DNA from: Flavobacterium sp. LPB0248
GTDB taxonomy: Bacteria > Bacteroidota > Bacteroidia > Flavobacteriales > Flavobacteriaceae
Direction of reading: 5' to 3'
DNA length: 64,000 nucleotides
Assembly: GCF_013388355.1 (NCBI RefSeq)
Contig: NZ_CP058246.1
Coordinates: 3,224,001-3,288,000, forward strand
Below the pieces are notes generated by a model. The model saw only the letters and a program-made list of their open reading frames with translations, made no database searches and was not told the DNA's origin. Within the stretch, counting starts at the first letter, position 1. Every line of letters starts with the position of its first letter. The position numbers and the translations under genes are program-made. Positions 1 to 7,869 of the stretch are shown here, in pieces.

Positions 1-1
1 A

Positions 2-2194
2 AAAGCACAACGCATAAAAAAAGTTACAGATAAAAGTCATTATAGTGATGATGTACTCTTCGGAAAGTTACTAAAGCCTGCTCAAGATACTCTAATCATT
101 AAAGAGAAAGAAAATGAAAAAGAGAAAGAGCACAATGCGTTAAATGAAGTGGTTGTAAAAAGCCAACCTTCATTATTAAAATATGGAGCCAACGGAAATA
201 TTGATGTCAATGTAAACGGAACCGTCTTGGCAACCAGCAGTTCGGTAAACGAATTGTTGGGAAGAGTGCCAAATGTTGTGGTTGCCGACGGTGAAATCAG
301 TGTTGTTGGAAAAGGGGAAGCCATTATTTATCTCAACGGAGTTTTGATTAATTACGAACGTTTTGCTGCTATTCCCGTTTCGCAGATTCAGAAGGTCGAA
401 GTCATTTCTAATCCTTCTGCGAGATACGATGCCGAAGGAAAAGCGGTCATCAATATCATAACCAAAAAAAAAAGTGAAAGCGGTGTAATGGGAACTGTTA
501 ATCAGCATGTAACCGTTTCTAAATTTGGAGGAACGAGTTATAACACGCTTTTTGATTTTAGTTATTCTAAAGGAAAATTCTCGTTTGTCACCAATTATGG
601 ATTGCAATTAGGAAGAAACCGCGAATTACTGTATACAACCCGAACACGCCCAAATCCTGATGATTATATGAAATCGGAATTGACAACGGATTGGAAAAGG
701 AGATTTAACAATTATTCTAATTTTGGATTCGGGCTTCAATATAGTTTTTCTCCAAATAATTATATTTCATTGGCATACAGTGGCAATGTGAATGATTTGG
801 GCGGAATTACAGAAAGCAGGAATACGATAACTAATAATTCAGGAAAAAGTTTTTATGCCACAGATGTTGATCGAAATGATGTTTTGTTAAATCAGTTTGT
901 CAATTTGAATTATAATTGGACAACGGCTAAAGGCTCGACACTATTTATTGGATCGCAATTTTCGAATTACAATCAGACCATACGAGATTTTATTGACGAA
1001 AATAGTGAGATTGAGGAAACAGATTCGAAGAGATATTTAAAGAATAATGTGGGAAGCCGAATTAATATAATTGCAGTTCAAGCCGATTATTCGAAGAAAA
1101 TAGATGAAAAAACAAAACTAGAAATAGGAGCGAAATTTAGTCACGCAACGATAAACTCTGGAACAGATTTTTTAATTTCTGATGATGAAATAAATTTTGA
1201 GTTGGATAACGAACTTTCGAGTGATTTTGAGTACAACGAAAATATTGCAGCAGCTTACTTTAATTATATCGGAACATTGAACGAAAAAGTCAATTTTTCT
1301 CTTGGTGTACGAGGGGAAAAAACAAGTTACGATTTATTTACAAATGCTAACGGAATTCAGAAGTTTGATAAATCGTACGGTAATTTTTTTCCAAACGTGC
1401 TTTTAAATTTTAATCTTTCAGAAGATTGGAAAGGGCATTTCTCGTATGTTTCCAGAATTACAAGACCTAGATATCAGGCTCTAAATCCTTATGTGATTTA
1501 TCAGGATCCGTTTACGACAATTGAAGGAAATCCTAATCTGCTTCCAGAAAAAACACATGCTTTTGAAATAGGTTCTATGTATAAAAAGTTCGATTTTAAA
1601 GTTGGCTATACTTATAAAATTGATCCCATTTCGGCAGCGGCTTTGCGCGGAGATACGCCAAACAGCTACATATTAAGAGCATTGAATCTTGATAAAGGCC
1701 ATACTTTTTTTACTTCGCTTTCTAGATCTTTCAATTACAAATGGTGGAATTCTGTTAATACAGCGAGCATTACCTGGCAGAAATCGGTAGACAATTATTA
1801 TGCATTTGCGTTTAGTCCTGTAGAACCTCAGATCTATTTATATACTAATAATACATTTACGATTCCTAAACTTTTTAAACTCCAACTTTTGGCTTGGTAT
1901 TTAAGCGATAGAAGTTATGGATTGGGAAGTGAAAATGGCCGTTCGACCGTAACTTTAGGAATAGAGAGAAACTTTTTTAAAGATGCGTTAAAACTTAATT
2001 TTACGGCAAACGACATCTTTCATAAGTTTATGGTTTCTGGTGATTACAATGTCGGACAAACGCAAATTTATTACCACCGAACCTATACCAGCAATTATTT
2101 TAAATTGATTGCAACATACAGTTTTGGAGATTCAAAAAAGACGAATTATAAAAAGTCAGAAGTGGAGCAGTCGGAGAATAACAGGGCGAGGTAA
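2..2194 (+). CDS. TonB-dependent receptor, outer membrane beta-barrel family (5' end cut by window)
   Basis: The reading frame is open from base 2, so the gene begins upstream of the window. A GTG at 149 lies inside the frame and is not needed as a start. The visible protein begins with a charged linker, then the LNEVVV segment that usually precedes a plug domain in Bacteroidota receptors. The plug region contains VNELLGRVPNV, IYLNGVLI and VEVISNPSARYDAEG, followed by a long run of alternating aromatic/polar strands typical of a 22-strand barrel (family like PF14905, outer membrane beta-barrel protein). It probably sits in the outer membrane and takes up an unknown substrate by TonB energy; exbB/exbD lie at the far end of the window but are not linked. 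It ends one base before the next, convergent gene. The substrate cannot be told from sequence. Confidence 0.9.
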   Translation, partial: KAQRIKKVTDKSHYSDDVLFGKLLKPAQDTLIIKEKENEKEKEHNALNEVVVKSQPSLLKYGANGNIDVNVNGTVLATSSSVNELLGRVPNVVVADGEISVVGKGEAIIYLNGVLINYERFAAIPVSQIQKVEVISNPSARYDAEGKAVINIITKKKSESGVMGTVNQHVTVSKFGGTSYNTLFDFSYSKGKFSFVTNYGLQLGRNRELLYTTRTRPNPDDYMKSELTTDWKRRFNNYSNFGFGLQYSFSPNNYISLAYSGNVNDLGGITESRNTITNNSGKSFYATDVDRNDVLLNQFVNLNYNWTTAKGSTLFIGSQFSNYNQTIRDFIDENSEIEETDSKRYLKNNVGSRINIIAVQADYSKKIDEKTKLEIGAKFSHATINSGTDFLISDDEINFELDNELSSDFEYNENIAAAYFNYIGTLNEKVNFSLGVRGEKTSYDLFTNANGIQKFDKSYGNFFPNVLLNFNLSEDWKGHFSYVSRITRPRYQALNPYVIYQDPFTTIEGNPNLLPEKTHAFEIGSMYKKFDFKVGYTYKIDPISAAALRGDTPNSYILRALNLDKGHTFFTSLSRSFNYKWWNSVNTASITWQKSVDNYYAFAFSPVEPQIYLYTNNTFTIPKLFKLQLLAWYLSDRSYGLGSENGRSTVTLGIERNFFKDALKLNFTANDIFHKFMVSGDYNVGQTQIYYHRTYTSNYFKLIATYSFGDSKKTNYKKSEVEQSENNRAR

Positions 2195-2195
2195 A

Positions 2196-2423
2196 TTACT
2201 TGACACTTTCAGATATAATCATTAAAACCAGAATAAGCACAACACAAAGAAAAACCGAATTGGAATTGGCAAAATTAATAGTCCAGCCTAATTCCTTAAT
2301 TTTCTTTGGCGGAAACATTCTTTTGTCTTTTGGGTTATAGTAAAACATTCCCCAAACCCAATTATTTGAATCGTTATGCCAATTGTTTTTTTCTTCCTCG
2401 GATGGCTCTTTACTGAATTCCAT
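2196..2423 (-). CDS. Small DUF5808-like membrane protein
   Basis: A 75-residue protein. The N-terminal half has the pattern WVWGMFYYNPKDKR..PKK..GWTINFAN, which resembles the DUF5808 family (a short tryptophan-rich motif followed by a membrane segment). Residues about 54-72 form one hydrophobic helix. It is probably an inner-membrane protein of unknown function. Its stop codon lies one base from the stop of the convergent receptor gene, with no hairpin between them. The family call is from memory of the motif and is moderate in certainty. Confidence 0.65.
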   Translation of the reverse strand: MEFSKEPSEEEKNNWHNDSNNWVWGMFYYNPKDKRMFPPKKIKELGWTINFANSNSVFLCVVLILVLMIISESVK

Positions 2424-2488
2424 TTTTTAAGATTTGAATTTATATTAAATCAGAAATCTAATGTGCATGTTTGCAATACATCAAAAGA

Positions 2489-2722
2489 TTATTCCGTCAA
2501 ATTATATTCGCCTTTGTTATAGCGGTCAATTATTACTTTACTATCAGCCATATCTTTTTCGAGTACTTTTAAAATGGCAGGATCATTCCCTCCAGCAGAG
2601 ACGGACCAAGGCTGAATATTTGACATGTATTCATTAGCGATAAAAACGGAAATACCGTTATTTTCCAATAAATTTTTAATATTCATCGATTCAATATAAG
2701 AACCTCTAAAAATTTCGACCAT
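2489..2722 (-). CDS. DUF2007-type putative signal-transducing protein
   Basis: A 77-residue soluble protein starting MVEIFRGSYIESMNIKNLLENNGI and continuing with VFIANEY and a glycine/asparagine turn before AILKVLEKDMADSKVIIDRY. This order (strand, helix that 'selects' a paralogue end, strand, helix) matches the DUF2007 ferredoxin-like fold found widely in Bacteroidota. The function is unknown; the family name 'putative signal transducing protein' is only a label. It lies 65 bases upstream of the DUF5808-like gene on the same strand and may be co-transcribed with it. Confidence 0.65.
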   Translation of the reverse strand: MVEIFRGSYIESMNIKNLLENNGISVFIANEYMSNIQPWSVSAGGNDPAILKVLEKDMADSKVIIDRYNKGEYNLTE

Positions 2723-2849
2723 GATTGTATATGTTTTTGAGATGATGTTTAAATAAGTAGAAATATTGCTGTAAAGAAAAGGAAATTAGGCTTTTATATG
2801 ATCAGAATTTGAAGAGTTGAGGTATAATAGGTGAGAAAGCTACTCGATA

Positions 2850-3068
2850 TTATGAATTACTTTGCTTTGTATTTCTTTTATTTTTTATTTCAGTTCTATA
2901 GCTTAAGCAAACTGCAATAAATGTTAATACTGGTCCAATAGAATTTCTAAAATCTGAGAATGAAATATCTTTTATGCTTTCCTTTTTCAATATAGGGCTT
3001 AAATCTAATCCGATAAATACTAGAATTAAAAAAAGGAAAAGTATTATTGTGATTTTTTTTGTTGTCAT
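2850..3068 (-). CDS. Small two-helix membrane protein at the end of the exporter operon
   Basis: A 72-residue protein with a hydrophobic N-terminal helix (residues 6-22), a short loop with SIKDISFSDFRNSIGP, a second helix (49-60) and a basic tail. It starts 21 bases after the stop of the ABC exporter gene on the same strand, so it is probably the last gene of that operon. The loop and second helix match the protein at 7870-8061 closely (KDIS[FY]SDFR..IGP), so the two are paralogues at opposite edges of the bacteriocin-type locus. No known family is recognised. A role in immunity or export is inferred only from position and size. Confidence 0.7.
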   Translation of the reverse strand: MTTKKITIILFLFLILVFIGLDLSPILKKESIKDISFSDFRNSIGPVLTFIAVCLSYRTEIKNKRNTKQSNS

Positions 3069-3089
3069 GAATTCTTCTGCTCGATTAAA

Positions 3090-5252
3090 TTATTTTTCTC
3101 TCCAATACTCGCTGTAAAAGTTAATATCTTTCATTAATTCCTCATGATTGCCAGATTTAGATATTGTTTTATTTTCTAATATATAAATGGTATCTGCAAT
3201 ATTTTTTAATTTATGTAAGCGATGTGAGATGAATAAAACAGCACAGTTTCGTTTTACTTTTTGAAGTAGCTGCATTGTAAAATTCTCAGTATTTCTGTCC
3301 ATTGCAGATGTCGCTTCATCCATAATTAAAAATTGAGGCTTTTTGTACAAAGCTCTAGCTAATGCGATAATTTGTTTTTGTCCTCCACTTAAATTAATTC
3401 CCTCTTCGCCTACAATAGTCATTAAACCTTGAGGTAACTGATTAATGTAAAAATCAAATCCATATTCTTGAACAAAATTTAATATGTTTTGAGGAGTACT
3501 CTCAGTTCCTAAAAGAATATTATCAATAACAGTTCCGTTAAATATTGTAATTTCTTGGGGGATTACTGCTAAGAGATTTCTATAATTTTCAAGTTCTATT
3601 TCTCTTAAATTGTATAAATCATTTACAATAATGTTTCCATTTTCATAATCATAAAAGCGCTGTAATATTTGCCCGAGAGTACTTTTTCCATTTCCACTTT
3701 CACCAACTATGGCAGTTAATTTTCCTTTTTTGATTTCAATGTTAATGCTATGAAAAAGTTCACTTCTTCCAGGAAATCTAAAAGAGAGATTTTGTATTGA
3801 GATTTGCTGAATGGAATAAATTTTTAACCCTTCTTCGTTTTCTTTTTCAATTGAGGCGAATTCATACATTCTGTGAAAGGCAATTTTTGCTTCATTTATC
3901 GGAATTGAAATCAGTGCAAGGTTAGCAATAGAGGGAAGTAATGAACTGGAAATTCCTAAAATGGCCATCAGTTCTCCAATCTTAATTTCTTTATTAAAAA
4001 CCTGCAAAGAGCTATAAATTAAAATTCCGATAATGAACATAACATTTGCTAAGCCAGATTGCCAAGAAAGGGAAATGTTGATTTTTCCGAGGTTAAATAT
4101 TTGGTTTTGATAATGAGCAAAAATTTGTCTATTGAGTTGATTAAAAATAGATTGTTTGTTATCTGTTTTTATAGTAGAGATTCCTTGAATCGTATTTATA
4201 AAATTGCTCTCATTGGCCGCAGAACTTTGCATCACTTTTTTTTGAGACTGTAGAATTTTTTTATTGTTGCGATAAATTATGAAAAAGTAAACTGGGATGC
4301 TTAAAATGCATATTAATCCTAGTTCCCAAGAATAAAAGAATAAGAATACGGATGAAATTATTGATACAAGTATATCTATTATTAAAGAACTCGTTAGAAG
4401 TTTGATAACGTTTTGTATACGCTGTGTATCATTTAATCTTGAAACGAGTTCACCCGTTTTTCTGTTATCAAAAAAAGATTTAGGAAGTTGTAATAGGTTT
4501 TTAAAAAAAGAATTATTTATTCGATTGTTAAAATCTTTTGATTGCTTCAGGAGAAAATATTGTCTTACAATAGATATCCCTACTCGGGCAGATAGTAAAA
4601 GAGCGAGAAGAATAATGCCAGAAATTAATTTTTTGACATTATTAGATGGAAGAATATCGTCTACAAGTTTTTGAGAAAACAAAGCCATTGCTAATCCAAG
4701 ACCCGCAACAAAAACGCCAAGTAAAACAGAAATCCAAATTAATTTATAATCTTCTTTTAGGAGATTTAGAAACCATTTTTTTTGGTTGTTTTTTTCTCTT
4801 TTATGAGTTATAAAAGCATCATTAGGTTCAAGTATGAGGCAAGTTCTAGATTTCCAAAAATTCTCCAATTGTTCAATCGATAAATTATAAATTCCTACAG
4901 AGGAATCACCAACTAAAAAACCTTCTTTTTCAGAGTATTTGTAGCAAATCACATAATGTTCTAATTGATTTTCGATTAATAGATGTAAAATAACAGGTTT
5001 ATTATGTTCAATTAAGGAATTAATATCAGCTTCGCATCCTTCAGCATTAAAGCCTAATTTATTTGCTGCTTGGTATAAACCAAGCATAGTAGTGCCTTGT
5101 TTTGTTGTCCCACTTAATTCTCTGATTTTTTCTAACGAACTATTTCCATTATATAATTTTATTATAGATAATAAACAAGATGGACCACAATCAGATTGAT
5201 CTAATTGTAAGGTATGCGTTTTTGTAATCTGTTTTAAATCTACAGTAGACAT
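3090..5252 (-). CDS. Peptidase-containing ABC transporter (C39 bacteriocin exporter)
   Basis: A 720-residue exporter with all three expected parts. Residues 1-130 are a C39 peptidase with the catalytic Cys22 in QSDCGPSC, His99 in EHYVI and Asp116 in GDSS. Residues about 165-460 are a six-helix ABC transmembrane domain. Residues about 480-720 are the ATPase, with Walker A GESGNGKST (517-525), signature LSGGQ (621-625), Walker B FLIMDE (641-646) and switch His677. Such proteins cut peptide precursors after a Gly-Gly leader and export the core. The fitting substrate is the double-glycine peptide at 7084-7347. The start follows directly (no gap) on the stop of the thioredoxin-like gene. All key residues are present, so the protein is predicted to be active. 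Confidence 0.95.
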   Translation of the reverse strand: MSTVDLKQITKTHTLQLDQSDCGPSCLLSIIKLYNGNSSLEKIRELSGTTKQGTTMLGLYQAANKLGFNAEGCEADINSLIEHNKPVILHLLIENQLEHYVICYKYSEKEGFLVGDSSVGIYNLSIEQLENFWKSRTCLILEPNDAFITHKREKNNQKKWFLNLLKEDYKLIWISVLLGVFVAGLGLAMALFSQKLVDDILPSNNVKKLISGIILLALLLSARVGISIVRQYFLLKQSKDFNNRINNSFFKNLLQLPKSFFDNRKTGELVSRLNDTQRIQNVIKLLTSSLIIDILVSIISSVFLFFYSWELGLICILSIPVYFFIIYRNNKKILQSQKKVMQSSAANESNFINTIQGISTIKTDNKQSIFNQLNRQIFAHYQNQIFNLGKINISLSWQSGLANVMFIIGILIYSSLQVFNKEIKIGELMAILGISSSLLPSIANLALISIPINEAKIAFHRMYEFASIEKENEEGLKIYSIQQISIQNLSFRFPGRSELFHSINIEIKKGKLTAIVGESGNGKSTLGQILQRFYDYENGNIIVNDLYNLREIELENYRNLLAVIPQEITIFNGTVIDNILLGTESTPQNILNFVQEYGFDFYINQLPQGLMTIVGEEGINLSGGQKQIIALARALYKKPQFLIMDEATSAMDRNTENFTMQLLQKVKRNCAVLFISHRLHKLKNIADTIYILENKTISKSGNHEELMKDINFYSEYWREK

Positions 5253-5774
5253 TTATTTTATCTTTAATTTTTTAATCAAGATTTCAGGTTTCGTTTGCCC
5301 TTTAATTTTTTCTATTAGCTTCTTATTTTTATCATAAAGTACAAGACAAGGCAACGAGTTTACATCAAACGTAGAAGCAAAAGTAGCTTTACTATCATGT
5401 AGAAAATGAATGTTATCATAATGGTCGAGTTTGTGATTTTGGGCAAAATTTTTTATTTTATTGATGTTTTCAAATGATATAAAGATGATTTGAATGTCTT
5501 TCAATCTTTTGATATTCTCCTCTATCATTTTGGTTTCTTCATTACAATATTCACAATCTGTGTTGAAGTAAATAAAGATTAGGGACGTATTTTCTCTAAG
5601 ATTTTCATTGGTAAAATTCTCGCCATTTACATTTGAATAAGAGAATTCTGGAATGATTTTGATATTCTGCTGCACTTCTTTTTTATAGTTGATTCTAGAG
5701 ATTATTTGATAGCCTAGAAAAAGAAAACTACTCGCAAATAATAAGATGAAAATACTTTTAAGTGATTTTCTCAT
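5253..5774 (-). CDS. Membrane-anchored thioredoxin-like (TlpA/redoxin) protein
   Basis: A 173-residue protein with an N-terminal membrane anchor (residues 8-24) and a redoxin/TlpA fold. The strand IFIYFNTDCEYCNEE contains the active-site pair Cys74-x-x-Cys77, and SLPCLVLY carries the cis-proline (Pro142) of the fold. It should face the periplasm and exchange disulfides. Its ATG overlaps the stop of the 55-residue gene upstream (ATGA), and its stop abuts the start of the ABC exporter, so the three are translationally coupled. The predicted exported peptide has two cysteines in its core (Cys39 and Cys83), so a role in forming or protecting that disulfide is plausible but inferred. Confidence 0.85.
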   Translation of the reverse strand: MRKSLKSIFILLFASSFLFLGYQIISRINYKKEVQQNIKIIPEFSYSNVNGENFTNENLRENTSLIFIYFNTDCEYCNEETKMIEENIKRLKDIQIIFISFENINKIKNFAQNHKLDHYDNIHFLHDSKATFASTFDVNSLPCLVLYDKNKKLIEKIKGQTKPEILIKKLKIK

Positions 5775-5938
5775 TTTTCTTGATTTTCCTTCAAATGGGT
5801 TGTAATAATTATTAAAATCATGGGCACGATTCCCAATAAGGCTTGAATTAGATCAGCCTTATAAAAGAAATAATTGATTACATACCATGTAATCATTATA
5901 AAGGATAAAAGAAGAAGAACTTTTTTTAATGTTGACAT
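5771..5938 (-). CDS. 55-residue two-helix membrane peptide in the exporter operon
   Basis: This short gene encodes 55 residues: MSTLKKVLLLLSFIM, a first helix, a FFYKADLIQALLG loop, a second helix IVPMILIIITTH and a charged tail ending KENQEK. Its ATG lies one base after the stop of the 211-residue membrane protein gene (TAA, one base, ATG). Its TGA overlaps the ATG of the thioredoxin-like gene by the ATGA arrangement. Such tight coupling on both sides argues strongly that it is translated. No family is recognised. Its layout resembles the other small membrane proteins of this locus (6899-7066, 7870-8061, 2850-3068). Confidence 0.75.
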   Translation of the reverse strand: MSTLKKVLLLLSFIMITWYVINYFFYKADLIQALLGIVPMILIIITTHLKENQEK

Positions 5939-5939
5939 T

Positions 5940-6575
5940 TTAACTGTAATTAAGTGTAAAAAACATCACTATTGCAACCCATAAAAACAAAGTAGGGACA
6001 TAACTTATTCCAACTATTTTTAGACCATAATCTGCATTTTTATGGGTTAATTTGCCAATTTGGAAGCTTAAGTAAATGATATAGAAAAGTTCAAATAGAT
6101 TTAAAACTTGAAAGGGATATATAAACCAAGGTTCTAAATTTTTATATCCAACTATGTTTAGAGCAGATAGTGGGTGAAAATTTTGAATATCACTTAAATC
6201 GTAATTCTGTTGAAAAAAATAAAACCATAAGATTTTAAAAATGGGAACTAGTAAAAAAATAAATTCGGCTTTAATAACAATAGTCCATATCGATTTGTAT
6301 GCTACTTCCTTTTTATTCAAAAGGTATGTTCCTAAGTATAAGATAATGGTTATTATATTTGTTTTAATTAGAATAAATAATGGAATGAATAAATAAGTAA
6401 TCCATTTCCATTTTTTTTGAAATTGTAAATATTGATTTAATTGTTTATAGGTGAGTTTTTCAGCTAATGAATTATATAACAAACTGTCAAATTCTAAAAT
6501 TATTTTTGTGATTTCACTAAGAGTTATTAAGGCAAATGAGAGGAATAGAAAAATTATTAATGACTTTTTATGCAT
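5940..6575 (-). CDS. Polytopic membrane protein heading the exporter operon
   Basis: A 211-residue protein with about five hydrophobic segments (near residues 5-22, 57-86, 100-122, 148-172 and 188-208), separated by short charged loops. No enzymatic motif is visible, and I do not recognise the family with confidence; a Yip1-like fold is one possibility. It is the first of at least four tightly packed genes leading into the thioredoxin-like protein and the C39 ABC exporter. It therefore probably helps peptide export, maturation or self-protection. Base composition is strongly AT-rich like the rest of the locus. Confidence 0.75.
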   Translation of the reverse strand: MHKKSLIIFLFLSFALITLSEITKIILEFDSLLYNSLAEKLTYKQLNQYLQFQKKWKWITYLFIPLFILIKTNIITIILYLGTYLLNKKEVAYKSIWTIVIKAEFIFLLVPIFKILWFYFFQQNYDLSDIQNFHPLSALNIVGYKNLEPWFIYPFQVLNLFELFYIIYLSFQIGKLTHKNADYGLKIVGISYVPTLFLWVAIVMFFTLNYS

Positions 6576-6709
6576 ATTATTAAGATTTGCTCTGAGAAAT
6601 GATTTTTTTTAGAAAACATATGCTAAATTTTGTTCCTTTTTTAAAATCTATACATTTATGTAGAGCTATTAAATAATGACAAATTTATGACCATATCTTA
6701 TGTTTTCTT

Positions 6710-6752
6710 AAAAAGCAACTTTAAGTATTTCTAATACTTAAAGTTGCTTTTT
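6710..6752. terminator. Strong bidirectional intrinsic terminator
   Basis: Perfect 20-base inverted repeat (left arm AAAAAGCAACTTTAAGTATT at 6710-6729, right arm 6733-6752) with a three-base TCT loop and T-runs on both sides. On the minus strand it lies downstream of the bacteriocin-type precursor and the small gene at 6899-7066, and upstream of the exporter operon. It probably ends the precursor transcript and separates it from the export genes. Confidence 0.85.
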
Positions 6753-6898
6753 TCCTTTTTTTATGAGATTATTTTGTTGTTTTTGCGCTTTCAAAGAGGT
6801 TAAAGAAACATACTAATTTTGTTATTAGTAGTTTTTAAAAGTCAGCTTGTAAAAAGACTAAAAGCAAAACTTTCTATTTCTAACATCATTGGTATTAT

Positions 6899-7066
6899 TT
6901 AATTTTTCTTAGTTCTATTTGTAGAGAAAAATATAATTATAAAAATTAAAAAAAGAAGAGGCGTTGCAATACTATATAATGTTTTCGCAACGCATATTCC
7001 ATAAATTAAGGAAATGATAGAAAATAGAGTAGTTACAATTAAAAAAAAAGACAGATATTTATTCAT
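6899..7066 (-). CDS. 55-residue two-helix membrane protein behind the bacteriocin precursor; candidate immunity protein
   Basis: A 55-residue frame reading MNKYLSFFLIVTTLFSIISL, a short YGICVAKTLYSIATP loop, a second helix LLFLIFIIIFF and a basic tail STNRTKKN. It begins 17 bases after the stop of the double-glycine precursor on the same strand and ends before the terminator at 6710-6752. The two genes therefore form a compact transcription unit. Small membrane proteins encoded directly behind class II bacteriocin genes are commonly immunity proteins, so that is the leading idea. No homologous family is recognised, and the gene is too short for the evidence to be more than the frame, helices and context. 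Confidence 0.65.
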   Translation of the reverse strand: MNKYLSFFLIVTTLFSIISLIYGICVAKTLYSIATPLLFLIFIIIFFSTNRTKKN

Positions 7067-7083
7067 AATCTCAATTTGTTATT

Positions 7084-7347
7084 TTATAATTGACCATGAC
7101 AGGCACTCATTCCAATTGCACCTGACAAACCAGATAAAGAAGCAACAAGAACGGATCCTAAACCAGCTGTTCCAACAGATAAGAGACCAATGCCAGCTAT
7201 GCCTAATGCCATAGCTCCTATAGCCATTATACATTCTTGTGATAATCCACTAGCATCTTCTGGTGGCGGTTTGTGCATTTGGTCATCTGCTTTTTTTTCC
7301 TGGCCTCCTTTTAAATTTTCCATTTCATTTAATTCTAATTTTTTCAT
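7084..7347 (-). CDS. Double-glycine leader peptide precursor (bacteriocin-like)
   Basis: An 87-residue precursor. The N-terminus MKKLELNEMENLKGG is a classic double-glycine leader with the hydrophobic/acidic spacing (L4, L6, M9, L12) recognised by C39 peptidases. Cleavage after Gly15 would release a 72-residue core. The core starts with a charged, proline-rich stretch (HKPPPED) and continues into a Gly/Ala/Leu-rich hydrophobic stretch (residues 41-80). It is bracketed by Cys39 and Cys83, which could form a disulfide. This is the shape of pore-forming class II bacteriocins. The processing exporter (3090-5252) and thioredoxin-like protein (5253-5774) lie on the same strand. The target and activity are unknown. 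Confidence 0.88.
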   Translation of the reverse strand: MKKLELNEMENLKGGQEKKADDQMHKPPPEDASGLSQECIMAIGAMALGIAGIGLLSVGTAGLGSVLVASLSGLSGAIGMSACHGQL

Positions 7348-7390
7348 AGTTTAAAAATTTATTGGTTACTATTTGATTTATTAATGATTA

Positions 7391-7398
7391 CAAATATA
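7391..7398 (-). promoter_or_regulatory. Candidate -7 box for the bacteriocin precursor gene
   Basis: On the minus strand this reads TATATTTG, a perfect match to the Bacteroidota -7 consensus TAnnTTTG, 43 bases before the precursor ATG. No clear TTG is seen at -33, which would fit a promoter needing an activator. The palindrome at 7424-7453 lies directly upstream of the -33 position. Confidence 0.5.
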
Positions 7399-7423
7399 TT
7401 TTGTATAAGAAAAAAGCCTTAGT

Positions 7424-7453
7424 CGAAAATCGGTTATTAATAACCTAAATTCG
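7424..7453. promoter_or_regulatory. 30-base palindromic operator candidate between precursor and regulator
   Basis: The core GGTTATTAATAACC (7432-7445) is a perfect 14-base palindrome. It is flanked symmetrically, four bases out on each side, by CGAA (7424-7427) and TTCG (7450-7453). The site sits between the divergent promoters of the bacteriocin-type precursor (minus) and the XRE regulator (plus). Its two-fold symmetry is what a dimeric helix-turn-helix protein binds. The regulator encoded at 7506-7859 is the obvious candidate. Confidence 0.6.
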
Positions 7454-7458
7454 AATAA

Positions 7459-7487
7459 TTGTAAAATAATTCTTATGTTTATATTTG
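7459..7487 (+). promoter_or_regulatory. Promoter candidate of the XRE regulator gene
   Basis: TTG at 7459-7461 and TATATTTG at 7480-7487, separated by 18 bases, fit the Bacteroidota -33/-7 promoter. The predicted start of transcription lies only some 10-15 bases before the ATG at 7506. The upstream half touches the palindrome at 7424-7453, so binding there could control both directions. Confidence 0.55.
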
Positions 7488-7505
7488 TTTTTTAAATTGT
7501 TAATT

Positions 7506-7859
7506 ATGAATAAAATTGTAGGAGATAATCTAAAAGTTTTGAGGAAATCAAAGAATATGTCACAAGAAGAGGCCGCAGATCATTTGCAAATTTCACAATC
7601 GGCTTATGCGCGAATGGAACGTGGGGAGAGCACATCTTGGGCTATCCATTTTAATAAAATATGTCAGATTTTTGAAATATCTCCAGAAGAATTGGTTAGG
7701 AAAGGATTAGGAGATTCTGTTTATGAAAGTCTAATGAATACAGAACGACAAACAGAAATTGCGATGTTAGGAGTTTACAGAAAAATTATAAAGCAATATG
7801 AGTTGCAAATTGAAGATTTGAAAACCATTATAAAGCACTTAAATAAAGGTAAAAATTAA
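7506..7859 (+). CDS. XRE-family helix-turn-helix transcriptional regulator
   Basis: The start was placed at the ATG at 7506 (MNKIVGDNLKVLRKSKNMSQ); a TTG seven codons upstream overlaps the -7 box. Residues 1-60 form an HTH_3/XRE DNA-binding domain: NLKVLRKSKNMSQEEAADHL, then ISQSAYARMERGE for the recognition helix, then ISPEELV. The rest of the 117-residue protein is a helical, probably coiled-coil tail that may serve dimerisation. It is divergent from the bacteriocin-type precursor, with a palindrome between them, and is therefore its likely regulator, possibly self-regulating. Whether it activates or represses cannot be read from the sequence. Confidence 0.85.
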   Translation: MNKIVGDNLKVLRKSKNMSQEEAADHLQISQSAYARMERGESTSWAIHFNKICQIFEISPEELVRKGLGDSVYESLMNTERQTEIAMLGVYRKIIKQYELQIEDLKTIIKHLNKGKN

Positions 7860-7869
7860 ATAAAAGGAG

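Noticed and set aside
149..151. GTG as start of the first receptor gene
   Set aside because: The frame is open upstream to base 2 and encodes a sensible linker, so the gene simply starts outside the window.
6680..6687. TAAATTTG on the minus strand as exporter-operon promoter
   Set aside because: It matches the -7 consensus, but the nearest TTG is 28 bases upstream and the leader would be over 100 bases; not convincing.
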